Below are positions 1-9,000 of a stretch of 64,000 bases of DNA, piece by piece (position 1 is the stretch's first letter; each line of letters opens with the position of its first letter). Source of the DNA: Mucilaginibacter dorajii (lineage in GTDB: Bacteria; Bacteroidota; Bacteroidia; Sphingobacteriales; Sphingobacteriaceae); assembly GCF_024808255.1 (NCBI RefSeq), contig NZ_JANTYS010000006.1:248001-312000 (forward strand), written 5' to 3'. Both the position numbers and the translations under genes were made by a program. The notes below the pieces were generated by a model. It had not been told where the DNA came from. It saw only the letters and a program-made list of their open reading frames with translations, and did not search any database.

Positions 1-473
1 AGGACGCCAACGGCTTCGCGCTTTTCAGATATGAACTCAATTTTACCTATGACGCCAATGATAACGTAACACAAATAAAAATTGTATCTGATTTAGTAAG
101 AAAGGTCAACGTACCTCAATCTGGGGAGAGCAGGATCGATTACCTACAAACCTCTGATGAGTTGCTGAATATAACTTATGATAATAAGCCCTCACCATAT
201 ACGGCTATCTTCAAATACTGGAAATTTATAGGCAACGATTTTAGCGGTTTTGGCGCATATAACCTGGACAAGGTTCGTTTTTGGGCAGGCCGATGCGCAA
301 TCCTGAGCAAAAATAACCCGGTTAAAATAACCGGGAAACTGATAACCACCAACGGCGCGGCAGCGGCGGACATTAACTCAACCCTTACCTATCAATACAA
401 TGACAAAGATTTCCCGATTACCGTGGCACTTGATGGCTCGGGCATCAATTCTTTTACTTACAACTGCAAATAG
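1..473 (+). CDS. C-terminal part of a secreted hypothetical protein
   Basis: The reading frame (codons starting at base 3) is open from the left edge to the stop at 471-473, so the gene begins before the window and about 156 residues are visible. The visible part is rich in beta-strand-like, aromatic and Asn/Asp-containing stretches. It includes a YDANDNVTQI-type phrase like those in Bacteroidota lipoproteins with YD-like or DUF4595-like repeats, followed by a compact C-terminal region ending in FTYNCK. No catalytic motif is recognisable. An internal TTG at 162 could be read as a start but lies within the continuous frame. The family assignment is a guess; the partial nature is seen directly. 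Confidence 0.6.
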   Translation, partial: DANGFALFRYELNFTYDANDNVTQIKIVSDLVRKVNVPQSGESRIDYLQTSDELLNITYDNKPSPYTAIFKYWKFIGNDFSGFGAYNLDKVRFWAGRCAILSKNNPVKITGKLITTNGAAAADINSTLTYQYNDKDFPITVALDGSGINSFTYNCK

Positions 474-582
474 GTTGCTGGTAGCGCAGTTCCAGTATGT
501 TAAATATGATGAAGTGCTTGTGTGAGGCTTTCCTATGGTTAACGTGTTCAATCAATAATTAAAACTACAATACTCAACACCC

Positions 583-1803
583 ATGAAAAAAACTTATAAA
601 TCCGAAATTTTCTGCTTTGTGGCGCACATGTTAAAATTTACTAAATTAATGACCCTTGCCGGCTTACTGATTTTTGCCGGATGCGGCAAAGATTCGCCCC
701 CGGCAACTAAAACAGGAACAGGTACCGTCGTTGATACTCTGGCTCCCAGCAAAGTTGCCGTAGTCGCTTTAGATGATGAAGTGAATACCTTTATGACTAC
801 TTATAACGTTCCGGCGGTATCTGTTGCCATTACCAAAGGCGAGAAACTGGTTTATTTAAAAGCTTATGGCACAAGCGATAAATCTAAAGGAACCAAAGCT
901 GTGATCAGCGACCGCTACCGTTTGGCCAGCCTTTCAAAACAGTTTACATCTGTTGCCATTATGAGGCTGCTTGATCAGGGTAAGATAAAGCTGGATGATA
1001 AAGTATTTGGCGATGGCGCGCTGTTAGGTAAAACCTATGGTACTAAAGCTTATGGCCCTCATATTGCCGATATTACAGTTGATGAGCTGCTGCATCATAC
1101 ATCCGGAGGTTGGGGTAATGAAGTAAATGACCCGATGTTTAGTAACCCCGGGATGACGGCTGCACAGCTCATCACCTGGACTTTAGATAACCGCCCGCTT
1201 GATCATGCACCAGGCACCAACTATGATTACTCTAACTTTGGTTACTGCATATTGGGCCGTGTGATAGAAAAAATAACCGGGCAAACCTATGAGGAAGCCG
1301 TAAAAACACTGGTACTTACACCTATTGGCATTACGGATATGACCATTGGTGGTAATACACTTGCCCAAAAACTATCTAAAGAAGTCACTTACTATGGCCA
1401 AAGCGGTGAAGATCCTTATGCATACCAAATCAGCCGGATGGACTCGCACGGAGGATGGATTGCCACCGCTGCCGACCTGGCCCGGCTCCTGGTTTATATT
1501 GATAAATTTCCGGTACGTACGGATATTCTTACACCGTCGACGTTAAATATTATGTATACCGGTTCAACAGCCAATGCAGCTTATGGATGCGGCTGGGGTA
1601 TTAATGGCAATAACTATGTCCACACGGGAAGTCTGCCCGGCACAGCCACTGAACAGGCCCGTTTGGATAACGGATTTAATTTTGTGATTTTGACCAATAC
1701 GCGCAGTTGGAAAAGCAATTTTGATTATTATTTAGATCAGATATTCTGGCGGGCTTACGCCAAAAACCCAACCTGGGCTACAGATGATTTGTTCATTAAA
1801 TAA
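583..1803 (+). CDS. Serine hydrolase, class-C beta-lactamase/PBP4 fold, predicted lipoprotein
   Basis: A 406-residue protein of the beta-lactamase class C family (Pfam Beta-lactamase). The serine-nucleophile motif SLSK is at residues 116-119, the YSN motif at 216-218 and an HTG motif at 347-349, matching the SxxK / YxN / (K/H)xG triad of esterases and D-aminopeptidase-like members. A hydrophobic N-terminal segment ends in FAGC (Cys34), so a periplasmic or outer-membrane lipoprotein is likely. A second ATG at 628 gives a more typical signal peptide and may be the true start. The substrate cannot be told: such proteins include esterases, peptidases and beta-lactamases, and the HTG variant argues against assuming a true AmpC. 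It is followed closely by the cupin gene. Confidence 0.85.
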   Translation: MKKTYKSEIFCFVAHMLKFTKLMTLAGLLIFAGCGKDSPPATKTGTGTVVDTLAPSKVAVVALDDEVNTFMTTYNVPAVSVAITKGEKLVYLKAYGTSDKSKGTKAVISDRYRLASLSKQFTSVAIMRLLDQGKIKLDDKVFGDGALLGKTYGTKAYGPHIADITVDELLHHTSGGWGNEVNDPMFSNPGMTAAQLITWTLDNRPLDHAPGTNYDYSNFGYCILGRVIEKITGQTYEEAVKTLVLTPIGITDMTIGGNTLAQKLSKEVTYYGQSGEDPYAYQISRMDSHGGWIATAADLARLLVYIDKFPVRTDILTPSTLNIMYTGSTANAAYGCGWGINGNNYVHTGSLPGTATEQARLDNGFNFVILTNTRSWKSNFDYYLDQIFWRAYAKNPTWATDDLFIK

Positions 1804-1813
1804 ACCTACCATC

Positions 1814-2392
1814 ATGAAACGCAATACTTTCCTGCGGATGCTATCCGTAACCGGCGCTGTTTTAGCCGTGCCGGTTAGCGTAATTGCTAAAAGCTATACC
1901 ATGCTTGGGGAAAAAGCCGGCTATAAAATTGATGCCGGTGCAGATCGTTTTCAAAAACCCATCAACCTGTTTGACGGGGACACTTTTTATACCAAGGTAT
2001 CTGCTAAAGATACCGATGGCGATTTGTATGTATATGAATCATCGCGCGTAAAAAAAGGCGGGCCAAACCTGCATCTCCATTACAACCAGGACGAATGGTG
2101 GTACATTTTGGAGGGAGAGTTTGTGATAAAAGTGGGCGATAAAATGCACCATGTTAAACCCGGCGATAGTGTATTCGGTCCGCGGGGTGTGCCGCACGCG
2201 TTTTCAAAGGTAGGAGAAGGTGTTGGCCGGATGCTCACCACTTTTCAGCCGGCGGGTAAAATGGAAGAATGTTTTATAGCCATAAGCGAAGGGCAAATGA
2301 AAGGCAAACCCGAAGCCGAACAGGACGAGTTTAGGAAACAACACGGCTTTGAACGCGTTGGGCCGCCAATTGATATATTAAAGGCATTTTAA
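1814..2392 (+). CDS. Secreted cupin-domain protein
   Basis: A 192-residue protein with an N-terminal signal segment and a single cupin barrel. Cupin motif 1 is visible as HLHxxxxE (His87, His89, Glu94, Gly101). Motif 2 is visible as GDSVFGPRGVPH, ending in His128. All four expected metal ligands are therefore present, and a metal-dependent dioxygenase or isomerase-like or binding role is possible. The frame is open upstream to 1784, overlapping the previous gene. ATG 1814 is preferred because it starts the Lys-Arg-rich signal peptide and lies 10 bases past the hydrolase stop at 1801-1803. It is probably co-transcribed with the hydrolase and with the SnoaL-like gene 30 bases downstream. The substrate is unknown. 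Confidence 0.8.
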   Translation: MKRNTFLRMLSVTGAVLAVPVSVIAKSYTMLGEKAGYKIDAGADRFQKPINLFDGDTFYTKVSAKDTDGDLYVYESSRVKKGGPNLHLHYNQDEWWYILEGEFVIKVGDKMHHVKPGDSVFGPRGVPHAFSKVGEGVGRMLTTFQPAGKMEECFIAISEGQMKGKPEAEQDEFRKQHGFERVGPPIDILKAF

Positions 2393-2422
2393 GCTCAAAA
2401 TCCTCCTATATAATTAACAGCC

Positions 2423-2905
2423 ATGAAAATTTGTAGTGTTAAGTTCATAGTAGTTTGTCTGTGCTGGTTGTATGGTTTTAAAGCCTACAGCCAGCAAACA
2501 GATACCACCAAAGAAAACCCGGCGATACGGCAGCTTGTTAAAAATTATGAAGACGCCTGGAACCGGCACGACCCTAAAGGCCTGGCCGATAATTACACCG
2601 TTGATGCCACCTGGGTAAACTGGTTTGGTGCTTACTACAAGGGAAGGGATGATATTCAGTTTCATTATCAGCAGGTGCACGCCACTTATTTTAAAGCCAC
2701 GCATTATTATACCCGCGCGGTTGAAGATATTACTTACCCGTATCCTAATCTTGCTATATCACATGTGCGAACCGGTTTAGATGGCGATGAACGTTTTCCC
2801 GGTCAAACGTTTGAGTTTAGGCGGATGATTGTACTGGTAAAACGCGATGGCGCGTGGAAGATCCTGGCCGGGCAAAATGCCAAATTAGAAAAAGGAATAA
2901 AATAG
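2423..2905 (+). CDS. Secreted SnoaL/NTF2-like (SgcJ/EcaC type) protein
   Basis: A 160-residue protein with a signal peptide ending around AYSQ, then one alpha+beta cone domain of the NTF2/SnoaL superfamily. The early segment YEDAWNRHDPKGLADNY and the closing segment with RRMIVLVKRDGAWKI are hallmarks of the SgcJ/EcaC and DUF4440 subfamilies. These proteins usually act as small-molecule-binding or isomerase-like domains, but most secreted members have no assigned reaction. It sits between the cupin gene and the membrane-protein gene on the same strand with short gaps, so co-expression is likely. The fold call is firm; the function is unknown. Confidence 0.75.
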   Translation: MKICSVKFIVVCLCWLYGFKAYSQQTDTTKENPAIRQLVKNYEDAWNRHDPKGLADNYTVDATWVNWFGAYYKGRDDIQFHYQQVHATYFKATHYYTRAVEDITYPYPNLAISHVRTGLDGDERFPGQTFEFRRMIVLVKRDGAWKILAGQNAKLEKGIK

Positions 2906-2907
2906 GA

Positions 2908-3750
2908 ATGATGAATAAAGAAACCACCCCAATTAAACAAAAACTGAGCCTGGTATACCTATGGCTTGTTCCGCCGGCAACCATGGCTATTGCCTTTGGG
3001 ATAGCCCCGGTAAGTTATAAAATATATTTACCCCTTTGGGGTTTGCATGCCTGTTTGATGATCCTTTCCGCATACCATCTTGGCCTGCGTAAACTGTGGG
3101 TGCAAGGCTCATCCGGCAAACAACAAGCCATAACCGCGCTGTTACTATTTACGCCCTGGCTGTTGTTTTCCGTCTTCGCGGGCATGGGGCCGCCACCCCG
3201 AACATTGCAGGGCTGGGTTAACACCGCTGCCGAACAGCAAACACGCTACGCCATCCTGATAGCAGGCGGCATGTTGCTTTTGTTAGGCACCGCCTTGTTG
3301 AAAACGCGATTACAGGCAACCGGTGAAAACCTGTATTCGGTATTAGCATTTGCAGCGCTGAGCATGGCAATGCCCTTGTTTATGATCAATATGGCCTTCT
3401 GGGGTTATTACCTTACCGATGCTTTCCGGCTGTTTGCTGCAAACCCAGCCGCTAAACGCCCGGATTTGTACGTTGCCGTAAAGAGTTTGTTTTATGTGAT
3501 CAGTGTGGCCGAAGTTATATTGATGTACCTGGGGAGCTTTCTTTTCGCGGCGGCACTCAAAATAACAGGCTTACTCGGTAAACGTGCATCCCGTTGGTAT
3601 ATGGGCTGCAGTTTAATTGCTATTTTGCTGGAACTAATACCGCCCAACTGGCCAGACCCTTTTGGTACAGCAGGCTTCCTGGTGGCTATTCCCGCCATTC
3701 CGTTTATTATGTATTATCTTATGGGGGTGCGATTGTTGAAAGCAGCTTAA
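2908..3750 (+). CDS. Polytopic membrane protein of unknown function
   Basis: About 280 residues with seven or eight hydrophobic stretches that look like transmembrane helices, joined by short loops containing Arg and Lys. There is no soluble domain and no transporter signature I recognise. A long open frame starts upstream at 2854 inside the preceding gene. The adjacent ATG codons at 2908 and 2911, just after the SnoaL stop at 2903-2905, are the natural starts. It is the last gene of the 583-3750 same-strand cluster. It could serve as an inner-membrane partner of the secreted proteins, but that is only context. No homology-based function is offered. Confidence 0.65.
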   Translation: MMNKETTPIKQKLSLVYLWLVPPATMAIAFGIAPVSYKIYLPLWGLHACLMILSAYHLGLRKLWVQGSSGKQQAITALLLFTPWLLFSVFAGMGPPPRTLQGWVNTAAEQQTRYAILIAGGMLLLLGTALLKTRLQATGENLYSVLAFAALSMAMPLFMINMAFWGYYLTDAFRLFAANPAAKRPDLYVAVKSLFYVISVAEVILMYLGSFLFAAALKITGLLGKRASRWYMGCSLIAILLELIPPNWPDPFGTAGFLVAIPAIPFIMYYLMGVRLLKAA

Positions 3751-4333
3751 ACCCGAGCTGGTGGTAAGGCATCATATTAACTCCGTCAAGTTGATGCAAG
3801 TTATTGCGCGTTTCATCCGGGATATCGGCAGCAATTCGCCATACAAAGATGCTTTCCCGGGAGGAAAGACGATTTGCTTAGCTGAACTTGTACAAGGCCA
3901 CACGCATTAGCGAATTGCACCCTCCTTCTTAGCTACACATAGCAAATTATCGCCAATATTTCCCTCAAAACAAAAAATGTAACAAACTCGAAAGTATCTG
4001 CAACAAACTCGAAAGTTTTTTTTTACCGGCCAACGTTTATTTGTAACGGAAATTTTGCTTCGCCGGCAACGTATCAGCAAACATCCTTAAATAAAATAAC
4101 ATCTAAACCCATACCTATGAAACCTGCAAGAAAACAAAAAATTCATCCGCCCGCCCATGCCTTTAACACGCCCTCATTTAAATTCCCTTGTCCCCGGCAG
4201 GCAATGTGGCCAATAGACTAAATATTTTACACTCATTAAGATAACTTATTTACACGGTCAGAACACCGATTCGCTCATTGGCTGACCATGGATTAAACCG
4301 ATCACTTAAACTGTGTTCATCAATTTACCTGCA
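3751..4333. other. 583-base intergenic region
   Basis: This gap separates the cluster ending at 3750 from the barrel/giant-protein cassette. It contains a 15-base direct repeat (3981-3995 and 4002-4016, listed separately), an adjoining T-run and A/T-rich DNA up to the barrel gene. A possible 34-codon frame at 4117-4221 has nothing to support it. I see no tRNA, no insertion sequence end and no clear TAnnTTTG promoter box. The cassette promoter is presumably here but cannot be placed by eye. Confidence 0.5.
3981..4016. promoter_or_regulatory. 15-base direct repeat spaced by two helical turns
   Basis: The word AACAAACTCGAAAGT occurs at 3981-3995 and again at 4002-4016 without a mismatch. The 21-base start-to-start distance equals two turns of B-DNA, so both copies face the same side of the helix, as for paired binding sites of a regulator. 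It is followed by a run of T and lies about 320 bases before the barrel gene. A regulatory role is inferred from geometry only. Confidence 0.4.
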
Positions 4334-6028
4334 ATGAAAAAATACCTTTTGCTGTTAGCCCTGGTTTACTGCGGGCACTACAGGCTTCATGCCCAGGACC
4401 TTGAAAATATTGCTCAACAAAAACCGGTAACTCTTTCAGGGAGTGTGCAGGCACAGGGCATATTTTACAATGCAACGGGTATAGCCGATAGGCGGCAGCC
4501 ATTCACCTATTACCTTTCCGGCAGCCCCATCATTAGTTTTTATGGTTTGGATGTACCGCTATCTTTCAGCTTCAGCCAATCCGATAAATCATTCCGGCAA
4601 CCTTTTAACCAATATGGTATCAGTCCTACCTACAAATGGGTTACTGTGCACCTGGGTTACAGGGATATTTCTTTTTCACCCTATACCCTGGGCGGGCACA
4701 CTATGCTTGGGGCAGGTTTCGAACTTAATCCCGGGAAGCTTAGGGTTGGCTTTATGTATGGCAAACTTAACAGTGCAACCACTATTGACACCACAACCCA
4801 GGCATTGGTACCTTTTTCTTTTTCAAGAAAAGCATACGCCGCCAAACTCGGTTACGGAACCGACCGTAATTTTTTTGAGTTGAGCTACCTGAGTGCCAAA
4901 GACGACACCATCAAACCTGCCGGACTTACCCCACAGCTTAACTACGTAAGCCCGGCAAAAAATGACGTTATGGGCTACACCTCCAGGTTCAGCTTGTGGA
5001 AGTATTTGTTTTTTGAAAGCGACGGCGCTTTAAGCCTGTATACTAATGATATCAATTCGCCTATTGAACTTAGCAACGGCACCAGTACCCTGCTCAACAA
5101 ACTCCGCAGCACTTTCGGGCTTAACGGCACATCAGAGTATTATACCGCGTTTTCGGCCGGCCTTGGTTATAAAAGCAAGGATTATGGGCTTAAAATTAAA
5201 TACAAACGCGTGGATCCCGATTTTCAAACCATGGGTGCCTACTACTTTAGTTCGGACTATGAAAATTGGACGGTAAGCCCCTCTGCAAGCCTTGATAAAG
5301 GCAAAATTAGATTTAATGGCAGCCTGGGATTTCAGCATGATAACGTTAAGCATCAGAAACGGGCCACCAACCACCGTATCATCGGCGCGTTTAACGCTGG
5401 CGTCGATATTACCAAATCGTTTTCCGTGGAAGCGGTGTACACCAACTTCTCCGACAATCAAAAAGCGCAAACCGTTTTATTTGCTGATTCGCTAAAGATT
5501 GTACAAACCACCCAAACCATTACCATCATGCCCCGGTACATGATCATCAACACCGATGTGATCCATGTTATTTCCGGATCGTTAACCCGTAATAGTTTGA
5601 ATGACTTTAACACTTTTTATAGTACCGATGCCGTATCGCGCAGCGTGAAAACTAACCAGTATACGCTGAGTTACAATATCAATTTCCCTAAAAGAATGCT
5701 GAGCGCCTATCTTAATATATCCGATACCAAATTAAGCGGACAAGGAATGCGTAACAGTTTCAAATCGGCAACGGCGGGTGCTAACAAGATCTTTTTCCAG
5801 AAACTGCAAACCGGTCTCAGCGGCACCTTCACCAGCACTAAGTCGCTGGCAGGCGAAGATGCGTTTATTGTTAATGCTACCGGTAACCTGGGTTACCGGG
5901 TAACCCAAAAACAACTGGTATCCTTCAATCTTTTCCTGACCAATAACAAGGTGAAAACTTCAGGGCCTGCTTTGCAACCAAATTTTACAGAAACCCGCGG
6001 GGAACTAAGTTACCTGCTAAGCTTTTGA
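4334..6028 (+). CDS. Outer-membrane beta-barrel protein, first gene of the giant-protein cassette
   Basis: A 564-residue protein with a signal peptide (MKKYLLLL... ending HAQ). The rest is made of alternating polar/hydrophobic strands with aromatic girdles (for example GLGYKSKDYGLKIKYKRV) and ends in YLLSF, a terminal Phe as in outer-membrane barrels. No plug, TonB box or enzymatic motif is seen. ATG 4334 is preferred over the upstream in-frame 4313 because it begins the signal peptide. Its stop is 5 bases before the next ATG at 6033, so it is translationally linked to the 2145-residue protein. A role as anchor, channel or partner for that protein is inferred from context. Confidence 0.75.
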   Translation: MKKYLLLLALVYCGHYRLHAQDLENIAQQKPVTLSGSVQAQGIFYNATGIADRRQPFTYYLSGSPIISFYGLDVPLSFSFSQSDKSFRQPFNQYGISPTYKWVTVHLGYRDISFSPYTLGGHTMLGAGFELNPGKLRVGFMYGKLNSATTIDTTTQALVPFSFSRKAYAAKLGYGTDRNFFELSYLSAKDDTIKPAGLTPQLNYVSPAKNDVMGYTSRFSLWKYLFFESDGALSLYTNDINSPIELSNGTSTLLNKLRSTFGLNGTSEYYTAFSAGLGYKSKDYGLKIKYKRVDPDFQTMGAYYFSSDYENWTVSPSASLDKGKIRFNGSLGFQHDNVKHQKRATNHRIIGAFNAGVDITKSFSVEAVYTNFSDNQKAQTVLFADSLKIVQTTQTITIMPRYMIINTDVIHVISGSLTRNSLNDFNTFYSTDAVSRSVKTNQYTLSYNINFPKRMLSAYLNISDTKLSGQGMRNSFKSATAGANKIFFQKLQTGLSGTFTSTKSLAGEDAFIVNATGNLGYRVTQKQLVSFNLFLTNNKVKTSGPALQPNFTETRGELSYLLSF

Positions 6029-6032
6029 AACC

Positions 6033-9000
6033 ATGAAAAAACTGTACCTCTTTTTACTCATTTGTATTGCCTGGCTGCCTCTACAAGCCCAGGTAAGCGT
6101 ATCTATACAGATATTGCCACCTTATCCGCGTAAGATAACCGATTATTCCTCGCAGCCGCAGTTGATGGTGGTTAGCGTCACCAATTTGTCCACAACAACA
6201 CGGCGTATACAGCTAAGGGGCAGCATTACCGGTGATAACGGTGTAGAGCTGAGCGTAAAACCTACTTATAAAAGCTCTACGGTAATTGAACTTGGGCCGG
6301 GGCAAAGCCGCAGCTTGAACGGTAACGACATCGGTAAGTTTTTTGATTATACGAAAGTAGTTTACAAGGGCATCACCCAAAGCGATTTCATCAACAAAAA
6401 TGGGTTACCCGAGGGGAGTTACCGTTTTTGTGTACAAGCTTTTGACTACGATACCAATGCACCCATCAGTCCGGATGAGCCGGTAGGCTGCAGCAATACC
6501 TTTACCATCAGCAGCCTGGAGCCGCCAACCATTATTACACCGATGGAAGACGCGCAGCTATCTGCCGCTGCCGGGCAGATTGTATTGATGCAATGGAGCA
6601 CGCCGCCGGGAACATCGCCCCAGATCATGTCGTCGGTGAGATATAAACTAAGGATGGTAGAGGTTATAGGCGACAGGAACCCGAGCAATGCCTTGATGTC
6701 GGCCACGCAGCCCTATTTTTTCGAAAAGGAGGTTACCGGCAACTCTTATGTTTATAATGCTGCCGACCCGCAGCTTACGCCCGGCCGCCGTTACGCGATG
6801 CTGGTAGAGGCTTTTGATCCTTTTAATAATACCCCTTTTCGTAATAAAGGCCGTAGCGAGGTTAGGTCGTTCATTTACGGCGGGCCACCGATAGTAAAGA
6901 TAGATACCTTAAAAGCAAAAGAAGAAGCTAAACAGAAAGCTCAATCGGTACAATACGCTACCAACACCATCAAAGGCAAGCTGTTATGGGCGTTTAAAAA
7001 AACAGAGCCTCAATACAGCGGCTCATCAGGCTTTGGCGGGGTATCACCTGCAATCCCTGTTCCAGTCAACACGATAGTGAAGGCTACACCGCCACCAATT
7101 GTATTAACGGGTGGACCTATACATGGTCTCGCCTCAAGGCCGGTATCGGGTTTAAGGATGCCTGTATTTAATGCTCCTAATGTTTTAAATGATTCAAGAC
7201 TCGCCGCCGCTGCCCAGATTGATCCTACCTTGATCAGTTCTTTGCCGCCACCGGTCGTAACCCCGTCTGGCCCGGCAGCTACTGATGTAATTACCACATC
7301 GGGAGGCACCAATTTATCTTATACCCAGGATCCGATAACGGTTGATACTGCCACTGAGCGATACGCATTACCCAATACGCAGATCACCATTAAGGGGGTT
7401 ATAGACCCAAGTTGGAAAACAACAAACGGCTTTTCGGCCACAACAGCAGCAACGCAATTTACCTATACCACAACGGATTATTCGTATCTGGGGATGTATT
7501 CTTTTCCGTCGATGAGTTTCCAGAATTCCATGTTCGATTTTAGCTTTGGTTTTCACTATAACTTAGATCCACCGCCTGTAGAAGAATTAATAACCAGCGG
7601 TAAAACAGATGGCGGCGGCAATTTCGCTATCGATTTTACCCATCCATCTTACATGGGCTTATCTAAATATAACAAACTGATCATCAGCGTAGAGTCGACC
7701 GATTTTGAGCAGAAAAGTGTTGAAATCCCGATAAGCAAGCTGGATTCGACAGGGACGCGCGATATAGGGCAGATCCTGTTACTGGCCCGTACGATGCGTT
7801 TTACACCCAGGCTTAGCATAGATAATGTGGCCGATGCCAATGCGGAAGATAAGGTAGCGATAGTACACATTTACAGGGATAAGGTTGACTTTGAAAACAC
7901 CAATTACCTGTACCAGGAGGGAAACATCCCTTTTGACGCCAAACACGCTGAAACCATAAACGGACGTAGCGTGGTTGAAGTTGCAGTTGATAGTGTAAAA
8001 ATGGGTACCGGAGGCGGGGCAATAAAGTTTGGCCGGTTATTTTATGGTGGCCGGTTCACTGTAATTATTGATAGCCACAACCAGCGCTTTAACGGTAAAA
8101 CTACCGATCTGCAGGCCCATAACCTTAACCTTGCCGCTAATTTGGTGCTAAACGTTAGCGCCGATTTTAGATTAACAGCCACGCCGGCCTATGTATTTGG
8201 CGAAGTAAGGATGTCGCTGCCTACGGGGTTTGTGCCGGTTTCTGGAGCAATAGTCAAGGTTGAATACAACACGAGCGATTTATTGAATCCAGGTCCACCA
8301 CCAATCACGGGTTCTATAATTGGTTATTTAAATGGTGCGCGCTCAAAAATAGATCTCCTTCTTGGCGGTAATAATAACCAGGTGCCTGTGGCAAGCGGCC
8401 TCATTGCCCGGCCACTAATGATTAACATTCCCGGACTTAGGAGTACACCACTCAACACCCCTATCACAAGCGGCATGGTTAATCTTGCTACTGCTAAACC
8501 TATAAACCCTGCTGGCCTTTCCGGTACGGTTGCAAGTGAAGCGAGCAAAACTAAAATACTGGCGCAAAGTGTTTTGAGCCAGGCAGATGAGCTGAGCCTG
8601 ATAAAATTGTTAAGCACCGACTATGGCCCATATAGCGCTAAAACAGATTCTCTTGGCAGGTTTACTATCCCTAACCTGCCACAGTTAAAAGACGGCAAGA
8701 ACTTTACGGTAAAACTCATTAAAGTAAGCAGCGAATTTCAGGATCTGGAAGTAACGCCCGATACCGTACAATCCTTCACGGGCCTGGCCAAAGGATCAAA
8801 CAGGGAGGTGATATTTAGCATCAAGCCGGATATAGTTAGTGTAGTGGGCAGGGCTGTTTCATCTACCAAACAAGCCATTCCTAATGCCCGCCTGCATTTT
8901 GTTAATTCAACGGTTTATTTTAATTCGGGCGAAGACGGGCTTTTTCAAACAAGTTATTACCAGGGTAGCCATAAGCTAATGATCGAGAAGGAGGGTTATC

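Noticed and set aside
4117..4221. 34-codon open frame starting MKPARKQK
   Set aside because: Pro-rich low-complexity sequence, no promoter or conserved context; such short frames are expected by chance.
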